Source of the DNA: CAZIKB01 sp964539665
GTDB taxonomy: Bacteria > Zhuqueibacterota > Zhuqueibacteria > Oceanimicrobiales > Oceanimicrobiaceae
Direction of reading: 5' to 3'
NCBI GenBank assembly: GCA_964539665.1
Contig: CAZIKB010000011.1
Coordinates: forward strand, 1-64,000
DNA length: 64,000 nt
Shown piece after piece: positions 8,501-17,951 of this stretch. How positions within the stretch are numbered: position 1 is the stretch's first letter; the number at the start of each line of letters is the position of its first letter. Position numbers and translations under genes: made by a program. The notes under the pieces are model-generated. The model was not told the origin of the DNA, searched no databases, and was given only the letters and a program-made list of their open reading frames with translations.

Positions 8501-10169
8501 TGTCCGATAGTTCTTTTCTTTGTATTTTTAATCCGCTTTGTAAGCTACCTGAAGAAGATGTCGTTTGATTTATCGTGTTGTCACTGGACAAGTTATTATT
8601 TTGCCCGTCATTTACCGAGTTTTCTTGTTTCACGGCTTCGTCCCAAATTGCTATTGCATTTTTTGCAGCCTGCTTTTGAAACTCAGAATTCCAATATAAA
8701 TTACTAACATTCAAATATTCATCATAAGCCGCATCATAATTCGTAAGCTTGGAATCTAAAGTTATTGCCATATTCCAGTGAATTTTAACTGCGTGACTGT
8801 CAAGCGGGAAAGATGTCAAATAGTCCCGGCTATCAGAAACTGCCTGGAGAAAGAGTTTTTGATCTCCCGCTTCTTCGGCTCGCTTTAATAGATAATTTAT
8901 GTTATCTCGCACGGCCTTTTCTGTTAATGCAATGGCCGAATTTTTAGCATCTGGATCTTCAATATTTTGCCACCATTCACTATCAGATTTGTATTTTTCA
9001 AACAACTCTGCCCGTCTCTCATAAACCAATTGTTCATTATTGATATTACTATACGCATCTGCGATTCTGGCTTGTATTGCTGGAGCCCGGGGCGAATCGG
9101 GATAAAGTTTTACAAGAAGCTGGTATGCTACGATTGCTTTATCATATTCTTCTTTGACTTCCAGATATGAATCGCCAATCTTCTGTAATACATCAATGCC
9201 ATAGTTTCTACCGCCGATTGCATTAAAAAAGTCAGCAGCACGACTTGGTCCGCCAAAGTCAAGGAAGCTAATGCCAATATACTCAATGGCTTCCTCCCGA
9301 ACCTCCGGAAAATGGTACTTATATTGTGGATCTATTTGATGCACGCGATCGATATCATCTGTGAGAATTGTAAAATACGAAATTGCTGTTGGGTAGTCAC
9401 TCATTCGATAATATGCCCATCCCAGCCGATAAAGCGCTGCATCATATTTAGAACTCTCTTTAAATTCTAAAACCTGATTGTATGTCTCAATGGCTTTTTC
9501 AATATCATTAACCGGAGGATTAAAATAGTATTCAGCCATGAGCATAAGAGCATCCGGGATATACGGACTCTCTGGAAAGTCTTCCATTAATTCATTAAAA
9601 ACTACGAATGAATCCTCATTTCTGCCTAAATCTTTTAATAAAAATCCTTTGTAGTAAATTGCATCATCTGCCAGAGTACTATTTGGAAAGTCATCAATTA
9701 TTTGTTGATATAATGTAAGTGCCAGACTGTAGTCTTGTTTGGGTTCTGCAGGTTCTTCTTTAATTTTTCCCTGGTCATAGAGAGTAATCAGATTATTATA
9801 ATCTTCATTCACATCACCGAAATTCTGCACTGCTTGTTCGTATTGCAGGTGTGCTAAGGTAATGATTACTTTATCTAATTCAGGACTATCGGAATGCATT
9901 CTGATAAAGGCTTCAAAATTCTGAATGCCTTTTTGTCGAAAAATCTCTTTCTGTTGCAGAAGTTTATCAGTTTCAACATTATACTGTTTTTGAAATTCTA
10001 AAAGTTCTTCATCTGTATACTTTTGTAAGGTTGTATCAGATGCAGTATTGGAAGTTGTAACATTTACGAGTTTGTTTGTTTGAGACACGCTTTGCCCAAA
10101 AGACAAAAAGAAACTCACAAATATTACTAACACCGTATTCGGGGAAATTGTCAATATGTTTTTATACAT
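5595..10169 (-). CDS. giant periplasmic TPR protein with C-terminal lectin-like domain
   Basis: A 1524-residue exported protein with an N-terminal signal sequence (about residues 10-30) and an almost continuous array of tetratricopeptide repeats of the YbgF/BamD type (recurring patterns such as ALYRLGWAYYRMSDYPTAI and AIVAYQLLVKLYPDSPRAPA) to about residue 1000. A helical region follows. The last 180 residues look like a galactose-binding jelly-roll: FFPNWTEVNFDDSLW, then RKSFNIDG and an LYLDDTYTLFINGKKV stretch. It sits 42 bases downstream of another TPR gene and upstream of the ExbB/ExbD/AgmX genes. By analogy with the AgmU/GltD TPR protein of Myxococcus, it may form the periplasmic scaffold of the motor. 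Sequence similarity to AgmU itself cannot be judged here. Confidence 0.85.
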   Translation of the reverse strand: MYKNILTISPNTVLVIFVSFFLSFGQSVSQTNKLVNVTTSNTASDTTLQKYTDEELLEFQKQYNVETDKLLQQKEIFRQKGIQNFEAFIRMHSDSPELDKVIITLAHLQYEQAVQNFGDVNEDYNNLITLYDQGKIKEEPAEPKQDYSLALTLYQQIIDDFPNSTLADDAIYYKGFLLKDLGRNEDSFVVFNELMEDFPESPYIPDALMLMAEYYFNPPVNDIEKAIETYNQVLEFKESSKYDAALYRLGWAYYRMSDYPTAISYFTILTDDIDRVHQIDPQYKYHFPEVREEAIEYIGISFLDFGGPSRAADFFNAIGGRNYGIDVLQKIGDSYLEVKEEYDKAIVAYQLLVKLYPDSPRAPAIQARIADAYSNINNEQLVYERRAELFEKYKSDSEWWQNIEDPDAKNSAIALTEKAVRDNINYLLKRAEEAGDQKLFLQAVSDSRDYLTSFPLDSHAVKIHWNMAITLDSKLTNYDAAYDEYLNVSNLYWNSEFQKQAAKNAIAIWDEAVKQENSVNDGQNNNLSSDNTINQTTSSSGSLQSGLKIQRKELSDNEKKLAFACDNYIKLFPHEPETAKIVAKTGALYYEHYQFSEALKYNNTLVKHFPESDEANNARYIVMESYFGKSDYSSAEVIAKKLRNTNTEFSVKANTRLAESIFLTAKEYSDSGNHLNAAEEYSRVVAETPTAAFADLALFNAAHEYKKAKEYNKAIDSYSQLVTNYPQSKHYLSSLNNLAFDYREMNDFHNAGLTYEKLANLQPDEKEAEVALYNASVTYSEAEEWLSAIKVNSAFVKRFPNAEDADKLLFNNANYYLKLNDINSANNIYAEFTRKYPNSPGVVEAFYHRGMYSKTNSRLGAAKSEFSNAITKNTELIMNKKITNDFFAAEALYELTNIKFSEFKNIEFTLPPQNLTNNKNRKKTLLVDLVDSYTKIAGYGTLRLPEATYRRGEVYEEFAETWAHQEIPVTDENKKILAQKEINKNAGELYEQAVNAYKDGLNGLVKFSNSYKKATDTTADEYQTYKITSKDSTLLVTEAWIAKCQDKISANLYNVAEINHELVNQFLNAPTPPGMQKIEVTVYRAQLLDQAVSPILNDIINAHIRNIDEGQALNLDNKWIEMSRNKVIKSRNLTPYELQKLGYEALTGYSALINQFNLLVEKGDEKAFDIADQMSSNIELSRNLTKSSTSYFIENIKEFRKLNLQTPEVVSTEENILESIYDYGVLADSLSAMANAQRLHFEKLNTDKKNLDYEDASLNYDEHHFALKDGAKELLNLGHEVSKELDLKNKISKKITLALVRINPEEFVGDLGLEIKTQLITSSSDWLVTSDFFPNWTEVNFDDSLWSHAYDEGSSSYFAGSGANSIWLINIDPSQLSETNSLNKVKQASTGESVPATQLTRALKRPNKVYFRKSFNIDGLPVDGIMQLYLDDTYTLFINGKKVVQYDFDTANRELKSHTHNISDYLETGQNVIAIEVSDSDDSNGSLEAALEIKNIPGWNQAQGNFKNHNPSGSENVKNDGNEF

Positions 10170-10211
10170 TTTCTTTTAAAATTCTTGAATTAATAATTTG
10201 GTAAATCCGGT

Positions 10212-13109
10212 CTACTGATTTACCTTGACTTTTTCTTTGGTCACTTCACTTTCTTTAGTTTCAAAATAAGTTTCTTTAAAATATTGTTCTGATTTCTTCT
10301 TTTCCAACTCAATTTTCTCTAATTGCGTATCAATTTCAATTTTCTTTGCCTCTTGCGCAAACTCTTTTTGCTTTTGTTCAAATGCTTGTTTTCTTTCTTC
10401 TAAAATCTTATTTATAGCAGTACTGTTATGAGCAAGGTAGGAAATTTTGGCATCTATCTCCTGAATACTGCTTAAAGTGATATCGCTCATACCGAAGCCT
10501 GTGAAATCAGCCAATTTGGTGTAATCAGTTTCCATGTCTTCAATTTGATTATCTGTCAACCAGGACTGAAATTGACGCGATTCATTTTCAAGATGTATCA
10601 GGTCTTTTTCTAATATTTCCAAATCCATTTTTGCACTTAAGTCACTGGTTTGATGATTAATTTTTCTCTGAAGATTTTGAATTTGATTTAAATGTCCCTG
10701 TATTGCATTGCGTTCTGTTTCAATGCTATGAATCAAATTGTCAATGATACTTTTTCGGTATTTTGCATTACCTTCTTTAGCAGCAAGTGGATATTCTGAA
10801 AAATAATTAACATTTTGATCTGATAGCGCCGCCTGAGGAATATCGGTGACCATATTTTGTTGATCTGGTAGATAATTTGCAATGTCAAAAGAACCTATGT
10901 CTGCAATATCATAAGCCTGAGAAATGAATCCATGCAGCGCTGCCAATTGTTTTGCGACAGAATTTTGTTCTTCGTTTAGATTGGCCAGAGAAAATTGTTT
11001 CCCTTTGCCCTGATTTAGATTATTCGAAAGCATCTGCTGTAAATTTTTACGAATATGTGAAGAGATGGCATACAACTGTTCGTCACGTCGTTCAAGTATC
11101 TCCTCTTCCAGACGGTCCAGAAAGGCCAGTTGGCTTAATATTGACTTACGGTTAGAGTGACTTTGATTAGATAAATCTAAAACTCTGCTAGCATTTTCAA
11201 CATAGATTAAATCTTGCTCTGCAGAATCCTGCTGATTGAGCAGTTTTTTACAATGCGCTGATAAGGCTAAAGCTTCATAAGTGTGGTTGGAGGTCAAATA
11301 AGTTTTAAACAGTACATTCGCATTTTCAATTGTTTTCTCATAATTCTTGAGTTTTAAATTCGCCCAGGCAATACCTATTACACTTTTGTCGTGGTCAACA
11401 AATTCTGAGGATACGTTGTTAAAATAATTCAAAGCTTCTTCATACTCACCTGATTCATAACAAATAAAGCCTAATTTTAGAAGTACACTATTTAGAATAT
11501 AGGATTTATAGGGGGCGATATAGGAATTGTATTCTCGATTGACCAACTCCAGGAATATCTCTTTAGCCCCGGCATAATTATTTTGTTCGCTATTTACAAT
11601 GCCAAGCAGATAACGAACCATGAGATAATAATTCGATTCTTGCGATACTTGTGTTAATATTTCACTGGCTTTTGTATGATTTGCATATTTGTAATTCAGG
11701 TATCCTGCTAAATAGATACATTTATCATAACAATCTTGCTCCATAGTATTGTATCGGGACACAAGCAAATTACAATATTTTGATAAATCTGATTTATTGC
11801 CAATTTTATCATTAATCATTAATAGGCGATACAGACTATTCCCAAAATGCTCAGAATTAGAAAACCTTGATACGATTCTTTGATAATCTTTGCTTGCTTC
11901 TTTATATAAACTTCTTATGAAATAACTCTCAGCACGATAAAACAGTACATAGTCAATAACTTCAATGTTTTCGCCATAATCCTGCAAAATCAAATCAAGC
12001 TGCTTCTCCGCAAGCACAAAATTATTATTATTATAATTTGTAAAAGCGTTCTTTAAATCTGTTTGTAACATTCTGGCTTTTTCTGCAGCAGTGGCGTTTT
12101 GTAAAAGTGATCTTTTTAAAATCAGATATTTTGTAAAATTAACCTGGTATTTGGTATATTGATTTGCTTTCCATTCCTTAAAAAATTCTGAAACCAGTGG
12201 TCCATTTACGGGAAGGTTAGGATTGTAACCCATTACAGATAGTAGTTTTTCATCTAAATTCACAATTAATTCTCTTCGGACAGATTCAATTTCAAAACTC
12301 AAATCTGAATTTAACTGCACAGCTTTCGACTGTAAGTTCTCTAACTTTTCTAATATGTTTACTAATGCTTTTGCTTCGTTAAAATAAGCAGTAGAAAGTG
12401 AATCGGATTCAGAAGAGTCAACATTTCCTAATAATTCATTTATAGAAGATTTTTGTTTATCAATGCCTACTACCAATTGGTAATCGTCTAATGTTTGCGA
12501 TTTACTCTCCAGGATACTCAAACGTTTATACAATGCCAAAACCAAGTCAACTTCGACGTGGTAATTTTCCATTATTGAGGTGTTTTTAACATTACCGGAT
12601 TCGTTGACTAGACTTAGATTATTGCCTTCCAACACCCGTAACACTTTAGCATGGAGTTCCGCAAGCTTTTCCCAGGAGCTAACATCATCAAATTCCTCTG
12701 CTACTCTTTCTAAAGTGGTGATTCTTTCAAGAATCTCAATTAGAAGGTTTACTTCCTTTGAATATTCATGCATTAATACATCAGATTTTTCATAAGTCTC
12801 CTGAAGGATAATTTCATTGTATATTTTAATTGAACCACCCTGCAGTTTTATTTCCCTGGTGATGTTTTGAATCATTTGTAAAAGCAGCTTTTCATCAACA
12901 GCCATTTCACGTAAATAATCTTTACTTTTTTGATTCAAATAAAATGAAAGCCTGCTTTTAAAACTTACATTGGATTTATTTCCAGAGCCAGTGCCGCCTT
13001 TAGAGTAAAGATTTGTAAAATACCATATATTCACTACTGAGAAGATAACAATTAGGATTAAGAAAGCTTTCAAATAGAATAATTTATTTGCTCTAAGCTG
13101 AGTTTTCAT
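10212..13109 (-). CDS. membrane-anchored TPR/coiled-coil protein, first gene of the operon
   Basis: A 965-residue protein with one N-terminal membrane anchor (about residues 13-32), a long helical region to about 330, TPR-like repeats in the middle (about 340-640, for example VLFYRAESYFIRSLYKEA and LGFICYESGEYEEALNYF) and a highly charged coiled coil at the C-terminus rich in Glu, Lys and Gln. It begins with ATG behind AGGAC, after a 354-base intergenic region, so it is probably the first gene of the operon that ends with the AgmX-like gene. I do not recognise a named family. The layout suggests an inner-membrane protein reaching into the periplasm next to the giant TPR protein. Confidence 0.8.
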   Translation of the reverse strand: MKTQLRANKLFYLKAFLILIVIFSVVNIWYFTNLYSKGGTGSGNKSNVSFKSRLSFYLNQKSKDYLREMAVDEKLLLQMIQNITREIKLQGGSIKIYNEIILQETYEKSDVLMHEYSKEVNLLIEILERITTLERVAEEFDDVSSWEKLAELHAKVLRVLEGNNLSLVNESGNVKNTSIMENYHVEVDLVLALYKRLSILESKSQTLDDYQLVVGIDKQKSSINELLGNVDSSESDSLSTAYFNEAKALVNILEKLENLQSKAVQLNSDLSFEIESVRRELIVNLDEKLLSVMGYNPNLPVNGPLVSEFFKEWKANQYTKYQVNFTKYLILKRSLLQNATAAEKARMLQTDLKNAFTNYNNNNFVLAEKQLDLILQDYGENIEVIDYVLFYRAESYFIRSLYKEASKDYQRIVSRFSNSEHFGNSLYRLLMINDKIGNKSDLSKYCNLLVSRYNTMEQDCYDKCIYLAGYLNYKYANHTKASEILTQVSQESNYYLMVRYLLGIVNSEQNNYAGAKEIFLELVNREYNSYIAPYKSYILNSVLLKLGFICYESGEYEEALNYFNNVSSEFVDHDKSVIGIAWANLKLKNYEKTIENANVLFKTYLTSNHTYEALALSAHCKKLLNQQDSAEQDLIYVENASRVLDLSNQSHSNRKSILSQLAFLDRLEEEILERRDEQLYAISSHIRKNLQQMLSNNLNQGKGKQFSLANLNEEQNSVAKQLAALHGFISQAYDIADIGSFDIANYLPDQQNMVTDIPQAALSDQNVNYFSEYPLAAKEGNAKYRKSIIDNLIHSIETERNAIQGHLNQIQNLQRKINHQTSDLSAKMDLEILEKDLIHLENESRQFQSWLTDNQIEDMETDYTKLADFTGFGMSDITLSSIQEIDAKISYLAHNSTAINKILEERKQAFEQKQKEFAQEAKKIEIDTQLEKIELEKKKSEQYFKETYFETKESEVTKEKVKVNQ

Positions 13110-13463
13110 GTTACAGTCCTATTAATTGAATATTTTGAAAGTGTAGAGAAATTATTAATATTTGACAAATAATAATAAAATATAATCACCATTCCAGATT
13201 GTCCGTGCATCAATAGTTTAGTAATTCGTCGGAATCAATAAATTCTTGAGCAAATAATAAAAAAATATTAGCTAAAAGTTACAGGTCAGCCTGTTCTTTT
13301 GTAAGAATCTTTTTTGAATCTATGAAATGAATTTTTCTACAAATATGGTACTGAGAATAAAGATATCCCTGTGGGATGACAGATCGGGCTGAACAGTTTC
13401 AGCCAAAACATTCATAAACGCTGACGATTAATGAAGTTATGGAGAATTGAATATTTAGGGGGA
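13110..13463. other. intergenic region between atpC and the TPR operon
   Basis: No coding potential is visible. The half next to atpC holds a perfect 7-base hairpin with a 4-base loop at 13387-13404 (GGCTGAA/TTCAGCC) and, further on, the terminator candidate listed separately. The half next to the TPR operon is very AT-rich and is where its promoter must lie; I cannot pick out a convincing -35/-10 pair. Confidence 0.6.
13274..13300 (-). terminator. candidate terminator of the ATP synthase operon
   Basis: A hairpin with arms AAAAG-ACAGG and CCTGT-CTTTT, interrupted by one small bulge, and a 4-base loop. On the minus strand it is followed by a T-rich stretch with seven consecutive T. It is about 165 bases past the atpC stop, which is far for a simple operon terminator but nothing better is seen closer. 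Confidence 0.45.
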
Positions 13464-13871
13464 TTAAAGTTTTGAGGAAACACTAATTCGATTAATTGCT
13501 CTGAGCAAAGCGATCCTGGACCTATCAACATCCCAGGATTTTCTGCCTTCTTTTAATCTTTCTATCGCCCGATCTTTGGATACTTGGGCACGTTTGGTAT
13601 CGACAGTAGCTGCCGATTCCGCGGTTTCAGCTAAAATGGCGACACTGTCAGAAGATACTTCAACAAAACCACCGCTCGTCGCAAAATAAAAAGTGTCATT
13701 ACCGTCTTGAATTTTTAATTCACCAATTTTTAAAGCTGCCAGAAAAGGAGTGTGTCCGGGGAGGACGCCAAAATATCCATTCAGGCCGGGGACTCGAATA
13801 GCGGTCACTTCGTCTGAGTAAACCTTTTTGTCAGGAGTAATTATCTCTACTTTTATTTTATCAGAGGTCAT
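13464..13871 (-). CDS. atpC: ATP synthase F1 subunit epsilon
   Basis: Central-stalk subunit that couples rotation of gamma and the c-ring and regulates ATP hydrolysis. The N-terminal beta-sandwich is clear: VEIITPDKKVYSDEVTAIRV, then PGLNGYFGVLPGHTPFLAAL, followed by the C-terminal helical hairpin with RAIERLKEG. The product is 135 residues, normal for the family. It is the last gene of the operon, 17 bases after atpD, with an ATG start. Confidence 0.96.
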   Translation of the reverse strand: MTSDKIKVEIITPDKKVYSDEVTAIRVPGLNGYFGVLPGHTPFLAALKIGELKIQDGNDTFYFATSGGFVEVSSDSVAILAETAESAATVDTKRAQVSKDRAIERLKEGRKSWDVDRSRIALLRAINRISVSSKL

Positions 13872-13888
13872 AATATCAAAAATTTAAT

Positions 13889-15286
13889 TTATATCTTTGC
13901 CATTTGTTCTGCATTTGCAATTGCATCTTCAATTGTACCTACCATGTAAAAAGCTTGTTCTGGCAGATGGTCGTAGTCACCTTCAACAATGCCTTTAAAT
14001 CCGTGAATGGTATCTTCGAGTTTAACGTATTTGCCAGGAGTCCCTGTAAATTCTTCCGCGACAAAGAATGGTTGGGAAAGAAAACGTTGAATTCTGCGTG
14101 CACGATTCACTACAATCTTGTCTTCATCAGAAAGTTCTTCCATTCCAAGAATGGCAATTATATCTTGCAGGTCCTTGTATTTTTGCAGAATCTGCTGTAC
14201 AGCGCGCGCTACTTTGTAGTGTTCTTCGCCAACAATGAGAGGATCTAAAATTCTTGAGGTCGAATCTAAAGGATCCACAGCCGGATAAATACCCAACTCC
14301 ACTATTTGTCGGGATAATACCGTTGTTGCATCCAGATGGGCGAATGTTGTGGCCGGGGCCGGATCAGTTAAATCATCCGCTGGAACATAAATGGCTTGCA
14401 CGGATGTAATGGAACCTTTATTTGTAGAAGTTATTCGTTCTTGCAACTGCCCCATCTCGGTTGCTAAGGTGGGTTGATAGCCGACCGCGGAAGGCATACG
14501 TCCTAACAAAGCTGACACCTCGGAACCAGCTTGTGTAAACCGAAATATATTGTCTATGAAAAGAAGGACATCTTTTCCTTCTTCATCTCTGAAGTATTCA
14601 GCCAGAGTCAGGGCCGAAAGACCGACACGTTGACGCGCTCCTGGCAACTCATTCATTTGGCCAAAAACCATAGCGGTTTTTTCAATAACTCCGGATTGTT
14701 TCATCTCCAGCCAGAGATCGTTACCTTCCCGGGTACGCTCGCCAACGCCGCCAAATACAGAATATCCGCCATGCTCAGTTGCAATATTTCTGATGAGTTC
14801 CATAATTAAAACGGTTTTACCTACGCCAGCTCCTCCAAAAAGTCCTGTTTTACCTCCAAGTGAATAAGGTTCCAGCAGGTCTACTACTTTAATTCCTGTT
14901 TCATACATTTCAGAGCTTGTGTCCAGGTTTTCAAATTTAGGAGGATCTCTGTGAATAGGGTATCTGTCTTTTGCTTCCACTGGACCTAATTCATCAATAG
15001 CATCGCCGGTGACATTTAAAAGTCTTCCCAAAGTGCCAGGCCCTACTGGAACGGAAATTGGCTTACCGGTGTTTTTTACAGGCATGCCGCGTACCAAACC
15101 ATCAGTAGAATCCATAGCTACACAGCGAGTTGTTTGTTCACCTAAATGTTGTTGTACCTCTAACAACAATGGTCTCTCATTTTTACGCGTGATTTCCAAT
15201 GCTGTTAAAAGTTCGGGTAAATCACCGTCTTCAAATTGTACATCAACAACAGCGCCAATGATTTGTGCAATGTGTCCTTCTTTCAT
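13889..15286 (-). CDS. atpD: ATP synthase F1 subunit beta
   Basis: Catalytic subunit of F1, 465 residues. The Walker A loop GGAGVGKT is near residue 150, the Walker B region DVLLFIDNIFRF follows, and the ATPase signature PAVDPLDSTSR is present. The DELSEED lever appears as the variant EELSDED near residue 390. It starts with ATG 36 bases after atpG. It forms the alpha3-beta3 hexamer with AtpA in the cytoplasm. Confidence 0.98.
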   Translation of the reverse strand: MKEGHIAQIIGAVVDVQFEDGDLPELLTALEITRKNERPLLLEVQQHLGEQTTRCVAMDSTDGLVRGMPVKNTGKPISVPVGPGTLGRLLNVTGDAIDELGPVEAKDRYPIHRDPPKFENLDTSSEMYETGIKVVDLLEPYSLGGKTGLFGGAGVGKTVLIMELIRNIATEHGGYSVFGGVGERTREGNDLWLEMKQSGVIEKTAMVFGQMNELPGARQRVGLSALTLAEYFRDEEGKDVLLFIDNIFRFTQAGSEVSALLGRMPSAVGYQPTLATEMGQLQERITSTNKGSITSVQAIYVPADDLTDPAPATTFAHLDATTVLSRQIVELGIYPAVDPLDSTSRILDPLIVGEEHYKVARAVQQILQKYKDLQDIIAILGMEELSDEDKIVVNRARRIQRFLSQPFFVAEEFTGTPGKYVKLEDTIHGFKGIVEGDYDHLPEQAFYMVGTIEDAIANAEQMAKI

Positions 15287-15322
15287 GTGCTCCAGTCTTC
15301 CTTTATTATTAACGTTTAAATT

Positions 15323-16189
15323 TTATGAGCGAAGCGCTTCAGCCCCGCCAACAATTTCTGAAATTTCTTTTGTAATAGCTGCTTGACGAACTTTATTGTA
15401 ATACAGGGTTAAATCGTAAATCATCTCTTCAGCATTTTCAGTCGCAGATTCCATAGCCACCATTCTGGCTCCCTGTTCCGATGCATAAGATTCTAACAAA
15501 GCACGCCACATTTGAATATTTAAATGTTTCGGGCAAAGTTCATCCAGAATACTTGCAAGTGAAGGCTCGTACAGGTAATCAACGGATTGATATTTTACAG
15601 TTTCCGGTAATTGTGCCTGAATGGGCAGCAGTTGATGAACAACGACCTTTTGTACGGCAGCAGTTTTGAATTCATTATAAACAAAAAAGACGCGATCCAG
15701 TTCTTTCTGTAGAAACATTTTCTGAATTAAATCCGAAATGTGCACTGCCTGGTTGAAATCCAGTTCATCGAAAAAATTCAAATATTTTTCAATGACATTA
15801 AATCCTCGACGCGAGAAATGTTCAAAGCCTTTTTTGCCAATTGTGACAAGGCTTGCTTTTCCATCGGTGTTATTAGCTTCAATTTCTGTTTTCGCTGTTC
15901 GGATAATATTGGCGTTAAAACTGCCACAAAGTCCACGATCTGATGTTACAATTACATAGCAAACATTTTTAGGCTCACGTTCCACCAATAAGGGATGCAA
16001 ATTTCTGTCGACTTTAGCTGAAACATGCGCTAATAATTCATCGATGCGATTTGCATAGGGTCTGGAATTAATTAGCCTTTCCTGAGCTTTCCGTAATTTA
16101 GCGGCCGAAACCATTTTCATGGCTTTGGTGATTTGCTGCGTACTTTTAACGCTGCTGATTCGTCTTCTTATGTCACGTAATGTAGCCAC
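15323..16189 (-). CDS. atpG: ATP synthase F1 subunit gamma
   Basis: Rotor shaft of F1, 288 residues. The N-terminal coiled-coil signature RDIRRRISSVKSTQQITKAM and the C-terminal ITKEISEIVGGAEAL helix are both present, with the conserved TSDRGLCGSFN in between. The start is GTG, placed immediately after the TAA stop of atpA with no bases between, so translation is probably coupled. Confidence 0.97.
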   Translation of the reverse strand: MATLRDIRRRISSVKSTQQITKAMKMVSAAKLRKAQERLINSRPYANRIDELLAHVSAKVDRNLHPLLVEREPKNVCYVIVTSDRGLCGSFNANIIRTAKTEIEANNTDGKASLVTIGKKGFEHFSRRGFNVIEKYLNFFDELDFNQAVHISDLIQKMFLQKELDRVFFVYNEFKTAAVQKVVVHQLLPIQAQLPETVKYQSVDYLYEPSLASILDELCPKHLNIQMWRALLESYASEQGARMVAMESATENAEEMIYDLTLYYNKVRQAAITKEISEIVGGAEALRS

Positions 16190-17704
16190 TTATTTTTCCA
16201 CTGAAAATATTTTAAAAAATTCTTCACAGACTGACATCATCTTTTGACGTAGTTCATCGCTAATTTCTTTCTTTTCAGCCAGGGACTTCAGCACATCAGG
16301 ATAATTGGAATCCAAAAATTGAAAATATTCACTTTCCAGGCGAAAAAGTTGCCCCACTGGTATCTCGTCTACAAATCCATTTACAGCAAGGAAAATGATG
16401 GCTATTTGCTTTTCCACCGGTAATGGTACATATTGGTTTTGTTTCAGAATTTCGACCATTCTCTGGCCGCGAGTAATTTGAGCTAAAGTTGCTTTATCCA
16501 AATCAGAGCCAAATTTGGCAAACGCTTCGAGCTCACGAAATTGTGCTAAATCCAGACGAAGTCTTCCTGCTACTTGTTTCATAGCTTTGATTTGCGCACT
16601 ACTACCAACCCGAGAAACCGAAAGCCCCACATTAATAGCGGGACGTACACCCGCATAAAACAGATCGGATTCTAAATAGATTTGGCCATCGGTAATTGAA
16701 ATCACGTTGGTTGGGATATATGCCGAAACATCTCCTGCCTGGGTTTCAATGATGGGCAGGGCTGTTAAGGAACCGCCGCCTAATTTATCATTCAATTTGG
16801 ATGCTCGTTCCAGTAGTCTTGAATGCAGATAGAACACATCTCCCGGATAAGCTTCGCGAGCAGGCGGGCGACGTAAAAGCAAAGAAAGCTGACGATAAGC
16901 CCAGGCGTGTTTCGATAGGTCATCGTAGATGGCGACAGCATGTCTGCCATTATCCCGGAAATACTCGCCGATGGTAGCCCCGCTGTAAGGTGCAATATAT
17001 TGCAGTGGAGCTGGATCGCTTGCTGCTGCTGAAATAACAACCGTGTAATCCATTGCGCCTGCTTCCTCAAATGTTTTAACGACTTTGGCTACACTAGAGG
17101 CTTTCTGGCCTATCGCAACATAAATACAAAACACATCAGTATTTTTTTGATTAATTATGGTGTCAATCGCAACTGCGGACTTACCGGTTTGGCGATCGCC
17201 AATTATTAATTCACGCTGCCCCCGGCCAATTGGAATCATGGAATCTATAGCTTTGAGGCCGGTCTGTAGTGGTTCCTTCACTGGCTGCCGTTGCACGACC
17301 CCCAGAGCTTTTCTCTCGATTGCCTGAGATAAACTGGTTTTAATCGGACCTTTACCATCTATTGGCTGACCGAGTGGATTGATAACACGTCCAAGCATTT
17401 CTTCACCGACAGGGATCTCCATTATTCTACCGGTTCTTTTTGCGATATCGCCCTCTTTGACGTGGGTGTCATCTCCGAAAAGAACGCAGCCGACATTATC
17501 TTCTTCGAGGTTTAAGGCCATTCCGAATAACTTTCCCGGGAATTCAACCAATTCACTGGCCATGACCTTTTCCAGACCGTACACTCTGGCTATCCCGTCA
17601 CCCACTTGAACAACTTCGCCAACCTCTTCTAATTGAATGTCGGTTTCAAAGCTTTCGATTTGTTTTTTAATTATGGAAGTAATTTCTTCAGGACGTATTT
17701 CCAT
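16190..17704 (-). CDS. atpA: ATP synthase F1 subunit alpha
   Basis: Regulatory nucleotide-binding subunit, 504 residues. It has the Walker A loop GDRQTGKSA near residue 170, the family signature PAINVGLSVSRVG near 365, and the N-terminal VGDGIARVYGL beta-barrel strand. The ATG start is preceded by a weak AGAGGATTT site. A 247-base stretch without a gene separates it from atpH, unusual inside an atp operon where the other junctions are short or overlapping; I see no gene or clear structure in that gap. Confidence 0.98.
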   Translation of the reverse strand: MEIRPEEITSIIKKQIESFETDIQLEEVGEVVQVGDGIARVYGLEKVMASELVEFPGKLFGMALNLEEDNVGCVLFGDDTHVKEGDIAKRTGRIMEIPVGEEMLGRVINPLGQPIDGKGPIKTSLSQAIERKALGVVQRQPVKEPLQTGLKAIDSMIPIGRGQRELIIGDRQTGKSAVAIDTIINQKNTDVFCIYVAIGQKASSVAKVVKTFEEAGAMDYTVVISAAASDPAPLQYIAPYSGATIGEYFRDNGRHAVAIYDDLSKHAWAYRQLSLLLRRPPAREAYPGDVFYLHSRLLERASKLNDKLGGGSLTALPIIETQAGDVSAYIPTNVISITDGQIYLESDLFYAGVRPAINVGLSVSRVGSSAQIKAMKQVAGRLRLDLAQFRELEAFAKFGSDLDKATLAQITRGQRMVEILKQNQYVPLPVEKQIAIIFLAVNGFVDEIPVGQLFRLESEYFQFLDSNYPDVLKSLAEKKEISDELRQKMMSVCEEFFKIFSVEK

Positions 17705-17951
17705 CCGATTTAAATCCTCTTAAGTTAAAAGTTACAAAGTGTAGTTATCGATACTAATAATCAAACATCCGCTTTTTTAAGATTAAATTTTGTTTAGTAA
17801 AATTGCTTTTCCGTTCCATTGCTCTGTTGTCAAATTGTTTGATCAGGAACAATGTAAAAATGAGACAATGCAACAATTATTCTCTCATGCCACTATTCTC
17901 GCTGCTCTGCAGATGCTATCTCAAATATTTTAACTGCCACAATCCGATTGT

